This document shows positions 36,012 to 47,057 of a DNA stretch of 64,000 nucleotides, in pieces. Where the stretch lies: the NCBI GenBank assembly GCA_029216955.1, contig JANAVB010016199.1:12579714-12643713 (forward strand). Direction: 5' to 3'. The notes beneath the pieces are model-generated. The model had not been told where the DNA came from and did not search any database. It saw only the letters and a program-made list of their open reading frames with translations. Source of the DNA: Iris pallida (taxonomy: Eukaryota; Streptophyta; Magnoliopsida; Asparagales; Iridaceae). Each line of letters begins with the position of its first letter. Positions within the stretch are counted from its first letter, which is position 1. Position numbers and translations under genes: made by a program.

Positions 36012-39000
36012 TAATATACCACTCAGAAAAGTTTCGTCCTCGAAACTTAAGGAACCAACTCTTTCTACTAGATTCTTTTAGTCACAATGAGTTACTCATT
36101 CAGCTTTAATTCAATATTCATTTTAGCCCACTTGATCATTTTCAAAATAGCTATCCAATTGTATCATTTTAATCAATCAACGATTCAATCCATCTTTTTC
36201 TTTTTCCAAATACTTGCAACTTCTCATTGATTCACCAACATTTGTCTCGCATTTTTATCTCGGTCGCAACATATCACTTCGTTTGGATCCATACACATAT
36301 TTTAGGCGTCCCCAAAATATATGTATTTCAGCCAAAGTTCGCGCTAATACGATAAATTCTTCCAACAATATTATCTCAGTCGCAACCTATCACTTCGGCT
36401 GGATCCATACACATATTTTAGGCGTCCCCAAAATATATGCACTTCAGCCAACTTTCATGATAGTATAATTCAATCAGCCATGATATAACTCTCTTTCTCA
36501 AATCAGACTTAGCATACTTTCAATTGACTTATCACTTTATTCACTTATCACAATCACTATCTTTCAGGGACAACTCTCTATCCAAGCATAATATTTTAAC
36601 ATTCGGTCAAGGGTCCAATCTTAGAGCCAATCATATCAAGAGTTCACAATATGAAATTTATTCCTTTCCAAATCCAACAATATTTCTCACCGAGGCAATT
36701 CATCTTTTCTAAAAGATACAATCCGACATCACCAACTATCGATTATCCAAGTCAGGGTATAATTCTATGCAACAGTCAAGGTTAACCCAGCTACCCGACT
36801 ATAGATACCTATCCAACATTTTCGTCATGAGCAGTCAATTCCATCTCATATAATAATTCACTATTCGATACATACAAATCAAGTCTCATCCCACGATTCT
36901 ATTTCCCGCTATAGGCCGGCACATAATTCTCAAGGGTCAAACATCTCTAAGGTTCATATTGGAGCATATATATAACATATCACTCTTAGGTTGTACTCAT
37001 CACCATCTCTCGTTCAATGCCACAAGGTTATTCTATGGGTCGCCAACGGCCATCTATTATTCGGTCCAGTCTCAATGGTCAGCTATACCGACAGCTATAC
37101 CTAATCATTCAAGTGACTTCCCTAGAGTGGACGGCTACTAGGGATCATGCTAGTTTCTTTCTTAGGGCCAACAAGCAACCGACAGCTCTAAGGAACTCTA
37201 CCCAAACCTATGGGTATCAACTCAGTCTGAATACTAATCTCTATTGTCGGCTATGCCAACAATTGGTAAGTCCTCAATTGGTCACTAGGGCCAAGTCTAT
37301 CTATCCAGGGTCTTCCTCAAGGAAATAATTCCCACAGAGGCTCATTCTAGACTTACCCGACGATCGACTAAGATCGATCTATCAACATTACGGTCCATCC
37401 CAATCCGACATACGATCTTCATCGTTCTAATAATCCATCAAGTAAATTCTCAATGATCCAAATTTCTATTCCAATTCCTTTGTACCCACATAAACCCATA
37501 AACCAAGGTTAACTATTCAAGGGTCATCGATCCCGATAGTTTTAACATAACTATGGAATCATGCTATTTGGTTCGTATGACAGAGTCACACCACTAAGTG
37601 GTAAGCCAACAATCTATATCCCAACCAACAATCACTTATACCGATATTATCCAACACGTTTGAAATTTCTTGTTCCCATTCGTTTCTCAATCATCAAACT
37701 CTCTTACGGGCATTCTTAAATTTTGTTCCTTTTCCAGCCGTCAAAATCTTATATAGACATTCTTAAAATTCTCTATCTCAAGGATCGAGTAGTTCATTCC
37801 ATTCAATCCGACAATTTATGTATCAATTAACCATCCTCTACGCAACACAAAGATTCAGGGTTGCTACTTGTTACTTTTCTAGTTCAATTCAATTCCTCAA
37901 CATCCATGCACATATCCAACGACTATCCTTTGGTGATCAAGATGGATTAATATCTATTACACCTTAGGATCAAGGCACAATTTCTAATATTCTTTTGGTT
38001 CACCGACAATATTTCTAGAACTTTCAGCTTAGCAATCAACATTGTATTAGCCACAAATAATTTGCATCTAACCAATCGAAATCAACATTCAGATATTCTA
38101 AGCCACAGCATTCTTTAGCCAAATCTATTTACCCATAGCATACTAACGGTCTTACTAGTCTGAGTCATCACTCGACTAAACAATTTCTAACCAAGCCACC
38201 AGTTACCATATCCGAAAATCTCGCTACTCAACGTAACATTACCGTCAAGGGACATTCGAGTCATCCAGCAACAATACATGACTCCCAGCTAAGTCTCGGT
38301 ACTACCAGTACCCACAGATAATCTCATTGCTATTCTATGGAAAGGGTCAATATACATCTCGTTCTGAGGTGGTAGAGGCAATATACCACTCAGAAACGAA
38401 GCCATCCCTAAACAATACCAACCCAATTCTATTCCGGACATTCATGATCTACAATGATCATAATACTTAACCAATAACTCGGGGTCTTAATATCACAAGC
38501 CAACATTCTTAGGATCTCAAAGGTACTAGCCATCACCCCTGAGTCGACTCATCAGTTATGTCGAACTCATCCATCAATTATTTCATTCATAATTCTTTTC
38601 CAACATCACATGCAATTCTCATCTTGTCGCAGCATACATAGCCACCTTTCTTTTATTTCCATAATTCCAACCAGCATTCACACTATAGCATATTATGGCA
38701 TCGAGTCATTGTTGGGTTATTTGTGTCCAAACCAACAAAATTATTCATTCAGGGGCATCACAATGTATATAGACTTATTGTATGGAACATCCAGTGAGCA
38801 GCCAAGAGGGTCAATGAATTTTTTTTTTTTAGACACAAGCAACATAGGATGATTGCAGAACGACGACAGCATAATCGCAGAAGCAATCTTTGATTTAATC
38901 TCGGAAGCAACGTTGAGTAATCGCGGAAGCAACTTTGGTTAATCGCCGATGCAACTTTGATTTGAAACGAATCCAAGAAGAGACCAAGGACGTAAAGCCG

Positions 39001-39016
39001 TGCTCTGATACCAATT
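36012..39016 (-). other. LARD-like interior, no gene seen
   Basis: On either strand there is no ORF above ~103 aa and no zinc knuckle, DTG, YxDD or integrase motif. A direct repeat of ~80 bp is visible: 'tcgcaacatatcacttcg' with 'atccatacacatattttagg' at ~36266-36320, again at ~36382-36436. Just inside the 3' LTR the minus strand reads CGAGGACGAAACTTTTCTGA, similar to the usual 3' junction of gypsy elements. Confidence 0.75.
39002..39013 (-). other. Primer-binding site, initiator-Met tRNA
   Basis: The minus strand reads TGGTATCAGAGCACGG three bases inside the 5' LTR. This matches the standard plant initiator-Met PBS. Confidence 0.93.
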
Positions 39017-41319
39017 TGTCACGCCCCGATTCGTAGAGTCATTTATTCACATAATTTATCTCTTAGAATCGATCGTCCTCGCTTGGACGTGATGCCGTAC
39101 AAGTCTGGAATTGCACTTGTACACGACAAAGATGATACATAATTATTAATCTTCAAATAGAAACACATCGCAGCGGCAGAAGCAGACAAATTGAAGTTAA
39201 TGAGGACAATCTTTCTTATTGAATAGAAGTAAATCACTTCTTTATAGCAACAAAGATAAAAGGACAACTTAAAGTCACACAGAGACATATAGAACTTTAT
39301 TTTCTTTATTGATAATCGAAGAAAAGTACAAGACTTGTATTAAAGTACAATGTTTACAACACATCTCACTTTACAATGAAAGCCAACTGAACAATGCTAT
39401 ACAGCTTACATTTGATACATGGATACATTGGATTACAACTCGATATACTGACTTGGCTTACAATCTCACTGGTACAGCTGATTACAATGTTCTATACATT
39501 ATGCCCTTTATAAACAGAAGACATCATCTTGTGCAAGGAGAGCTTCTGTATGCCCAACAAATCTTCGATGCCGCGGAACCAATCAAGTCAACTCTTCGTG
39601 TGTAGAATATCCCAAGCAAGAGCACCTGCCCACAAAACGTGGGTCAGTACATCATCTATGCACTGGCGAGTAGAATCCAACCCACTCGCATAAACCAACA
39701 TTTAAGTGATCATTTAAGCAAGCATTTATTAGTATGATCTTTCTACTTGGGGCCTAGCATCAGTTTACAGTTCATGGGTAATAATCAGAGTGAAGCATGT
39801 AAACATATTCTTAATAGCATTCATGTGGACACATCATTTTAGCATTCTTCGTGTTATCATACAAAGGCATCATTGAGGCATACTAGGTGTTATCATGAAA
39901 AGGCATCATTAAGGCATCGTTAACAGTAACATCTTAAACATGTTATGACAGTCATCACTTCAAGTATCACTTAGCATGTATGTTGTGTTTTGAGCAATGA
40001 TTATAGCATGGCATCTTTCTAGCATACTCAATTTAACATGTTAAGCAGGATCTCATACTGAAAGGCTACATACAGCATCATTTACTTATTTGGAACGTAA
40101 GCACGCAAGTTAAACCAACACGTATATTGAATTATCACATTAAGTAATTTTTTACCGATAGCCGACTCCCTCGTACCTGCATAAAATACAGGATAATATG
40201 ATATTCTTACTCTGTCTGCACAAAACATTTATTAGCATGCATCCTGACTACATGACCACTGGTGATTGTGCACCATGTCGACGTGCCATATAGGACTTCA
40301 TAGGGTATGGGATGTACCCTTCACCAGGTTGCGAGCCCGAATGAGGATCCCAATACCGTGCTACCAAAGCACCAATTCCTCCTAGGCCGACTCGATCCCA
40401 CCGCCGCGGGTACCGTTCGAGGAAATCCTTGTATACAAGTACGTCTATGGTCATGCGAATGCGTGTCCGACCCGATCGTGTTCGAAGTCGCATGATACAA
40501 TAATAAGATAAGAAAAGGCAACAGTTCATCATCTCCTCTTTACAATATTTCCACCTGTTCACTTGGTGATCTCAATGATCCCAAGCCTCATCATTTCTCA
40601 TTGCATCAATCATTGCAACATTTCTCATATCATTCCTTTCTAAGAGAAACAAATAACATTTTATTCATACCGATAGGACCTGCATCATTTCATTCATATC
40701 ATAGGGACAATATTCTTTCTTTCATTGCTTAGAAGGAAGCGAGCAACAGCAACAGTTATACAGAATATACATGATTCTAGTGTTTCATTCAATTCTTTGT
40801 GTTAATAGCATAGCCAGTTCATTACTCATGTATCATTCTCGTAGCATCTCATTACTCAAGTAATTTATTCATTTCATCAAGATTAAGCATAAGAGACATT
40901 ATCGATTCATTCTCAGGCATCAAGTTACGTTAGCAGTTCGAGTGTGATTAAATCAGCAATTCAATATTCATGTCTTATTCATTTCAATAATCCACAACAT
41001 AGGCATCTCTATTATTCAGCAACTAAGACATGGAACATTTAGGGAAGATTCATAGCATCACATTATTCCATTTATTAAGCATGCAGGAATAAGGAGGAAG
41101 GAGGACAGTTCCACTTGCCTGCATAAAAGGGTCTTTCTGCTCAATTCCCGCTAAGCGTAGCTCCACCAGCGAGCCACGTTCCAATACCCATTCCGTCTAG
41201 CCAGCTAAGAGAGACTACATCAGTCTCAACTCTCTTGATCTTCAACACAAGTCGCGGTCCAACATTCTGATCCCATCCAACAAGCCAACCAAATGCCTCG
41301 TGCGGAGCGGGGCATTACA
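39017..41319 (-). repeat. LARD-like element, 5' LTR
   Basis: This is the partner of 33711-36011. It would carry the element promoter. Confidence 0.95.
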
Positions 41320-41325
41320 AGCCTC

Positions 41326-41359
41326 TCCCATAAAAAAACAGAAGAATGAAAAAGCAGAA

Positions 41360-41392
<33 letters not shown>

Positions 41393-41603
41393 AAAGAAGA
41401 ATGGAAAGTAGGCGTTGGAGCTCCCCCCCCAAACCGCCAACTCATTTGGAGGCCCCCCCCCCTCCAAGCCTCCAATTGAGTTGGAGTCTCCATATGGAGA
41501 CTCCAATTCACTTGGAGTTGTGTTCTTGACTTTGCAATTTTGCAAAAATCGTCCCGTTCAGTACAAATACCTATAATTTCTTCCCTTGGGATGAAATTTT
41601 CTG
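41326..41603 (-). repeat. Outer end of the foldback right arm
   Basis: It continues the right arm beyond the LTR element: (GAAA)n, 'gtaggcgttggagctc', then a perfect 22-bp palindrome GGAGTCTCCATATGGAGACT CC at ~41504-41525, then the TIR end. The left arm lacks the full palindrome. Confidence 0.85.
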
Positions 41604-41622
41604 AAATTAGAACATAGAGATC

Positions 41623-41938
<316 letters not shown>

Positions 41939-41994
<56 letters not shown>
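41939..41994. repeat. (TA)n microsatellite
   Basis: About 56 bp of alternating TA between the two related 'tactag' segments. Confidence 0.97.
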
Positions 41995-41995
<1 letters not shown>

Positions 41996-42108
41996 TAGTA
42001 AATGTACGTGCTTTGTACGTATAAAAACATATAATAAGAATTTTATCCAATTATAGTTAACTATGCTTTTAACTCATTTGGTTAAGGTGCAAGATATTTT
42101 TCTTGTTT

Positions 42109-42310
42109 CAGAAAATTTACTGTACAATAAGAAAAATATATAAAATTGCGTAAAACGATACAAGTTAGACAAATTTTGGAAAACGATATGATCCAACAAA
42201 CGGAGTGTCGAAAATTGGGCACGCTCAATTTCCGACAAACCGTTTGTCGGAAAATGGACAATATCCAAATTTCGACAAATGGTATGTTGGAAATTGAGAG
42301 GAATAGGTTA
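42109..42310. repeat. PMD-MULE left terminal inverted repeat
   Basis: It pairs with ~46320-46551. It carries inner inverted words 'tgtcgaaaattggg', 'ccgacaaaccgtttgtcgg' and 'tttcgacaaa', i.e. small hairpins nested in the TIR. Confidence 0.8.
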
Positions 42311-42708
42311 GGGGATGCTGGGTTTGTTGTGTGGTGAATTGGTTTTTTTATTTTGAGTTGGTTTGGTTTTTTTTATTTATGTTTTAGTTGTGTGATGTTG
42401 GTTTTATGTTTGAATCGGTTTGGTTTTTTTCGATTTGGTTTATTTCTTGTATGTTGGATTGAGGTTTTAACCGATTGTAAGATAGCCGTTACAATTCCAA
42501 CGTTACAATTCCAACGGCTATATTACACAATGTTATGTATAAGTACAGAGGAAGCAACGTCTTCTCCCACAAAATTTTATTTTCTTCAAAATCTCTCTCA
42601 TTCAGTAAGAAGCTCTCTAGTTCGTTGAAAGCTGAAGCTCTCCAGTTCGTTGAAAGCTGAAGCTCCTCTCGTCCTACCTCCATTTGAAAATTCGTCTTGT
42701 TGTCAGCA

Positions 42709-44085
42709 TGGATCAAAATCTAACAATACTATGCTCGCTTGGAGGTGTACTAAGTGGGTTAGCCTATGAAGGAGGTTTAATCCAAGTTCTTTTAGTTGAT
42801 CGAAATATTTCGTTTCTTAGTTTACATAATCTAATTATTGATCAATATTCTATCGATTACGAATTTATATTAGTACATATTTTCGTATCTAATTGTATAA
42901 ATGTAGATAGTGAAGAAGCATGGAAATTTATTCTTCAAGTGAATGCACAATCACCGTATATTAATATCTATGTCACTCCGCCCCCATCAAGAAATAATAA
43001 TGTAAGTAATATACCTGCTTGTAATGTAACTTTTAACGTTGTTCCTAGTTCTTCTCACCAAGTTATTCCATTTACTGAAGAAGAACATATAGCAGATGAT
43101 GGTAATAACGATGATAAAAATAGTGATGATCTAATTGAAAATTTAGATGATGAATTTGATGATTCTGTTGATAGCCTTAGCACTCCTGAATTATTTATTG
43201 GAAAACAATTTGAGAATCGTTCTAAATTTAGAAGTTTTATTAGTGATATAGCAATTAGACGTAATTTTACTTGTTCAGCTACTTTAAATAATGCTACTGG
43301 GATTATATATAAATATAATAGTTCAAATTGTCATTGGAGGGTATACGCTAAAGCTATAGGTGGAGGCGAAAGATTTTCTATTGCTACACTAGAAAATATT
43401 CATTCTTGTTTAGGTGGACTTACAACTGGTTGTCATCCATTAGCTACCACTGTATGGGTTAAAAATCAGATTATTGATAAATTTTGAGATAATCAGTCGT
43501 ATAGTCCATCTCATGTTGTAAAAGATATATTTAGGGAACATCGAATACATATTAAATACTGTAAGGCTTGGAAAGCTAGAGAACTTGCTCTATCCGAAAT
43601 AAATGGTAGTTATATTGATGCATATAGTAGTCTCGAAGAGTATGGTCTTAGAATTATTGAGACAAATCCAGGTAGCCAATGTTTTATGAAGATTACAGAA
43701 ATAATAGGTTTGAAAGAATTTTTATTTGTTTGAAGGCATGCATTGATGGATTTCTAAGGAAATGTTTACCTGTGATTAGTATTGATGCTACTTTTCTTTC
43801 CTCTAAATATAGAGGTATTTTATTTATTGCTTGTGCTCATGATCCTAACTATCAACTATATCCTATTGCATATGCTGTTGCTGAGAGTGAAAACACTGAT
43901 TCTTGGAATTGGTTTTTGTTTAAGAATATCTTTTGAAAGATTTTTTGATGCCTGGAATATAATTTCTTTTATATCAGATAAACAGAAAGGATTGATAAAT
44001 GCCATGCGTGCTATTTTTTCGGAATCGCCTCATTTTTTTTGTATTCAACATCTTACATCAGTTCTTATTATATATTCATAAAATC
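42709..44085 (+). pseudogene. MuDR-type MULE transposase, 5' part, disrupted and truncated
   Basis: The start is taken at ATG 42709 (MDQNLTILCSLGG); an upstream in-frame codon is possible but weaker. The N-terminus has a ubiquitin-like or PB1-like start. An acidic linker follows, then the MuDR N-terminal DNA-binding region (FIGKQFENRSKFRSFI, IRRNFTCSAT, CHWRVYAKAIGG, HSCLGG). TGA at 43485-43487 interrupts the frame, which continues to a shift near 43690. The MULE catalytic core follows (ACIDGFLRKCLPVISIDATF with the first Asp, IACAHDPNYQLYPIAYAVAE, TDSWNWFLF). A further shift near 43930 leads to SDKQKGLINAMRAIF and FCIQHL, carrying the second Asp. The rest of the domain, the third acidic residue and the SWIM zinc finger are missing. 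Confidence 0.88.
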
Positions 44086-44089
44086 TACC

Positions 44090-44395
44090 CTTTGAACCTG
44101 TTTTTTGGCAAATAATTATAAGTAATGCACCATTTGAACATGTTTTTTGGCTCTATCTCAGAAGGATAAGGATTAATACAGTAATGCACCATTTGAAGGA
44201 TAAGGATAAATACAGTAAGGATAAGGAATGTTGTTTATAAGTAATGTTGTTCGTTCTATCTCAGAAGGATAAGGATTAATATAGTAATGCTATTTATAAG
44301 TAATGTTGTCCGTTCTATCTCAGAAGGATAATGATTAATACAGTAATGCACCATTTGAACCTGTTTTTTGGCAAATAATTATAAGTTAATAAAAT
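44090..44395. repeat. Short repeats between the convergent transposase and PMD genes
   Basis: 'ctatctcagaaggataa.gattaata.agtaatgc' occurs at ~44152, ~44258 and ~44316. 'accatttgaacctgttttttggcaaataattataagt' occurs at ~44089 and ~44349. These are shuffled duplicates that fill the place where the transposase 3' end should be. Confidence 0.8.
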
Positions 44396-44411
44396 AGAAT
44401 ATACAAAATTC

Positions 44412-45568
44412 GACGTAGAATGGTGACTTTTATGTACCTCTGAAATCTTTGGTGAATCAAATTGGCCCCGATATATGTGGGCAACTGAGTAAACACAATG
44501 TGCGGGATCTACCGCATCAGTAGTCCACCGTAAAGCGACTGTAAATACATGTGTGTCGCTACTGATACGAGAAAGTGGCCTATCGATAGAAAAATGCTCG
44601 TAGGACCAAACCTAAAAAATATATAATATAAGTGTACAAATTGTAAATTATGCCAAATTCAAATAATTTTCGTACCTGGATCAATGTAGCGCATCCATTT
44701 ATATTTTTCAACAAGCATGACTCGTCGGTTCAGTCAAATCTTTCAGAAATAGCAGAAACCGTAAATTTACCATATCCGATGTGTTAAAAACAAAAATGCA
44801 TTAATAAGGCCTAGTAAATAGGCTCTGGTGCATGCAATGACCTGAACAGAATATGAAAAAAATTATATTAGATAAATTAAATCGAGATTTCTTCGTCATA
44901 AATATTAACCATAAATATAATACTTACCCGTTCCTCATCAACTGAGATTTCTTCGTCACCGATATGATCTACGTACATAAAATTCTGACGAAGCCATGAA
45001 TAGGACACTAGGCCTTTGCCTTTCAATTTTGGTGCCTCCACACCTAGGTACTCCATGATCATTGTCTCAGCGGAAAATGACTCATCAAATATTATAGGTT
45101 CACCTGTGATAGGTAGACCTAAAATATTTGCAACATCTTTAAGCACAATAGTCATTTCTCCGAAAGGTAGCTGAAACGTATTTCGTCCGGGCCACCAACG
45201 CTCTACTAGACTGAGAATCAAGTCTCTATCGTGACGTAGAAAACGTATTTGATCAATGTGCTGAAAACCAAATACGTGCAATAAAGCTTCTTGGTCATTA
45301 GTCAATTTTCAGAACCAAGTTGGCCCTCATAGCGCCATGTATTATGTTCTCGACACCGCACTTCCTTTTTATAATAACATAGCTATATATAAAACGTACA
45401 AACTATGTTATTACAAAACATATAAAATGTAAATTTTATTCACTAACACAATTAAAAGTATATATACCTCTCTAGTAAATATCAGACTACATATGTGCGA
45501 CTCGCGTTGCTGCTTAATCAATTCTGTAGTTGCCTTCCTGGTATATGACCATCGTTTTGGGTAGTCAT
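44412..45568 (-). pseudogene. PMD (plant mobile domain) gene inside the MULE
   Basis: The ATG at 45566-45568 opens MTTQNDGHIPG, closely like the foldback copies (MANENDGRIPG). A frameshift follows, then 'TTELIKQQRESHI' and a splice donor near 45470. Exon 2 holds an intact 142-codon stretch (44877-45305) with FGFQHIDQIRF, LVERWWPGRNTFQLPFGEM, LKDVANILGLPITGEP and SYSWLRQNFMYVDHIGDEE, then a donor 'gtaagt' near 44932. Later exons show 'RAYLLGLI' and LRFLLFLKDL near 44760-44840, and WSYEHFSIDRPLSRIS near 44540-44605. PMD proteins act in the nucleus in gene silencing and development; in MULEs their role is unknown. Exon 1 and exon 3 contain frameshifts, so I call it a pseudogene. Confidence 0.85.
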
Positions 45569-45639
45569 CTGTAAAAAATGGTTGTCAAAATGCATTATTT
45601 AAATAGTCATGAATAAGATCTACATTATGATCATGATTA

Positions 45640-45990
45640 AGGTTTACATTAGGTTAGGATTAAGATTATTACTAGGATTTTGAATACGATTAGGATAAAG
45701 GTAAATGGTAGGATTAATTTGGGGTTTAAGTTAGGTTCAAGATTAGGTTTAAGTTAGGGTTGGGGTTTAAGTTAGGTTGAAGATTAGGTTTTAGTTAGGG
45801 TTGGGGTTTAAAGTTAGGTTCAAGATTAGGTTTAAGTTAGGGTCAAGATTAGGTTTAAGTTGGGGTTCATACTAGGGTTAAGGTTTGGATTAGGTTAGGA
45901 TTTAGTTAACTGGTTAGGAAGAGGGTTATGGTTGGGGTCTAATTAGGTTTTAGGTTCAAGATTAGTGTTTGGGTTAGGCATGAACAATAG
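45640..45990. repeat. Degenerate GGTTTAAGTTAGGGT repeat array
   Basis: Words such as 'aggtttaagttagggt', 'tggggtttaagttaggtt' and 'caagattaggttt' recur about ten times with an irregular ~20-40-bp period, upstream of the PMD ATG. They resemble but are not the plant telomere heptamer TTTAGGG. Confidence 0.85.
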
Positions 45991-46112
45991 TATTTGTGTA
46001 ATAAATAAAATTAAAAAATTAGTCTAACCATAAACACCTTCTTCTTATTCTTAGAATATGAAAAATATCTATAATTAAAAAAAATAAAGACTAACTTGCA
46101 ATACTTATATTC

Positions 46113-46176
46113 TTCTGAAGTTCTTCTTCTTCTTCTTCCTCCTCTTCTTCTTTTCTTCTTCTTCTTCTTCTTCTCG
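46113..46176. repeat. (CTT)n-rich microsatellite
   Basis: Interrupted CTT/CCT repeats near the right TIR of the PMD-MULE. Confidence 0.9.
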
Positions 46177-46319
46177 GTTGCTCTTCACAGCAACATTTTC
46201 CCAACCTTTACTCCACCAACCAACCACCCTACCAACCTATCTTAAATATGAACCACCCTTCAGCCTTCAACCGAACCAAGTGAACCGAACCAAGTGAACC
46301 GCAACTGAACGAACCAGGG

Positions 46320-46551
46320 GGGATTTTCGACAGTCGAGCTGTCGAAATTTGGGGTGATGTCCAAATTCTGACAGACCGTCTGTCGAAAATTGGGCTTCGT
46401 CCAATTTTCGACAGACCGTCTGTCAGAATTTGGGCATCACTCCAAATTCTGACAGTTCGTCTGTCGGATCTTATCGTATATGTAAATTTCACCAAATTTT
46501 ATCGTTATTAGCAATTTGTATTAAAAAATTTATTGTACAGTAAATTTTCTG
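46320..46551. repeat. PMD-MULE right terminal inverted repeat
   Basis: It is reverse-complementary to 42109-42310. Four alternating-orientation blocks of 'ttttcgacag'/'ctgtcgaaaa' and 'attctgacag'/'ctgtcagaat' are visible. The 88-aa ORF across it is a shadow of these repeats. Confidence 0.8.
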
Positions 46552-46644
46552 TTCTTGTTTGGTTGAGTTCGATTCTTTATTTTGACAAAATTTTACTTTT
46601 TTCAACAATTTTTTACATAATTAATTTTTTAAAATAAAATGGAC

Positions 46645-46707
46645 TGTGATATAATGACGGCTTAGATGGCTCACTTTTGAGCCGTTTTGAAGCCTCATTA
46701 TATAGTG
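46645..46707. repeat. Small hairpin, ~30-bp arms
   Basis: TGTGATATAATGACGGCTTA...GGCTCA faces TGAGCC...GAAGCCTCATTATATAGT around a TTT loop. It lies in the Z solo LTR but has no counterpart in the other Z LTR, so it may be a tiny inserted MITE. Confidence 0.6.
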
Positions 46708-47057
46708 GATTATGTATGTGCTTAAATAGATGTAGTAGAACGAATGGGAAATTGTACTAAGGAACAAAACAATTGTTTTATTAAAAAACAAGGGTAAAAG
46801 TTAGTTAGAAAGGTTGTTGGGTTGTTAGAGTTTGTTAGAATTCTTGGAGAACAATCTAGTTTAGTTGCTAGAATCTTCTACTCAAATCCCCAAATAATTA
46901 ATAAACAATATTTTCTTTCATAAAATTATAAAGAGACTATTATTAATCAGAAAATTACTAATCCTCAAAATAAACTGAAAATAATTATTTCTAAAATTCT
47001 AAAATATTAGAAAAATACCAAAATTTAATAATTTTGGGAAAGCGGGGTTACGTCAAT

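Larger units (their letters stand above)
33711..41319 (-). mobile_element. Non-coding LTR retrotransposon (LARD-like), minus strand
   Basis: The 7,609-bp element has LTRs of 2,301 bp (33711-36011) and 2,303 bp (39017-41319). Termini are TGTAATGCCCCGC...GGGGCGTGACA and the target duplication is AGCCTC. It has a perfect initiator-Met PBS and a 3,005-bp interior in which I see no gag or pol motif. Long LTRs with a conserved non-coding interior fit the LARD class, which depends on proteins from other elements. The two LTRs differ only by scattered single-base changes (for example 'cttgggcgtg' versus 'cttggacgtg'), so insertion is recent. It sits in the right arm of the foldback MULE. Confidence 0.95.
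31395..41603. mobile_element. Foldback MULE with ~1.2-kb inverted arms, each with a PMD gene fragment
   Basis: The ends are CAGAAAATTTCATCCC (31395) and its reverse complement (ending 41603). The exact 9-bp duplication AAATTAGAA lies at 31386-31394 and 41604-41612, which indicates a Mutator-type insertion. Removing the nested LTR element (33711-41319) and its 6-bp duplication leaves ~2.6 kb: a left arm 31395-32583, a loop of ~107 bp (32584-32690), and a right arm 32691-33710 joined to 41326-41603. Each arm contains terminal sequence, a TATA-like box, an ATG, a splice signal and PMD-domain sequence reading towards the loop. No transposase is present. The arms differ by point changes, a ~105-bp deletion in the left arm, and a large G-run expansion in the left arm. 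Confidence 0.88.
42109..46551. mobile_element. PMD-carrying Mutator-like element (MULE), 4.4 kb
   Basis: Ends CAGAAAATTTACTGTACAAT and, reversed, CAGAAAATTTACTGTACAAT match over their first 20+ bases. An exact 9-bp duplication TTCTTGTTT flanks the element (42100-42108 and 46552-46560). TIR-like homology extends ~200 bp and contains repeated TGTCGAAAATTGG/CCGACAGA words. Inside, a degraded MuDR-type transposase reads rightward and a PMD gene reads leftward, so the two are convergent. The transposase is interrupted and truncated, so the element is non-autonomous now. Confidence 0.93.

Noticed and set aside
33711..41319. Host genes suggested by parallel ORFs at 34002-34365 and 39309-39605, 34940-35276 and 40248-40562
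   Set aside because: They are paired copies in the two LTRs of one retroelement and have no known domain.
45640..45990. Interstitial telomere
   Set aside because: The units are irregular and few match TTTAGGG exactly.
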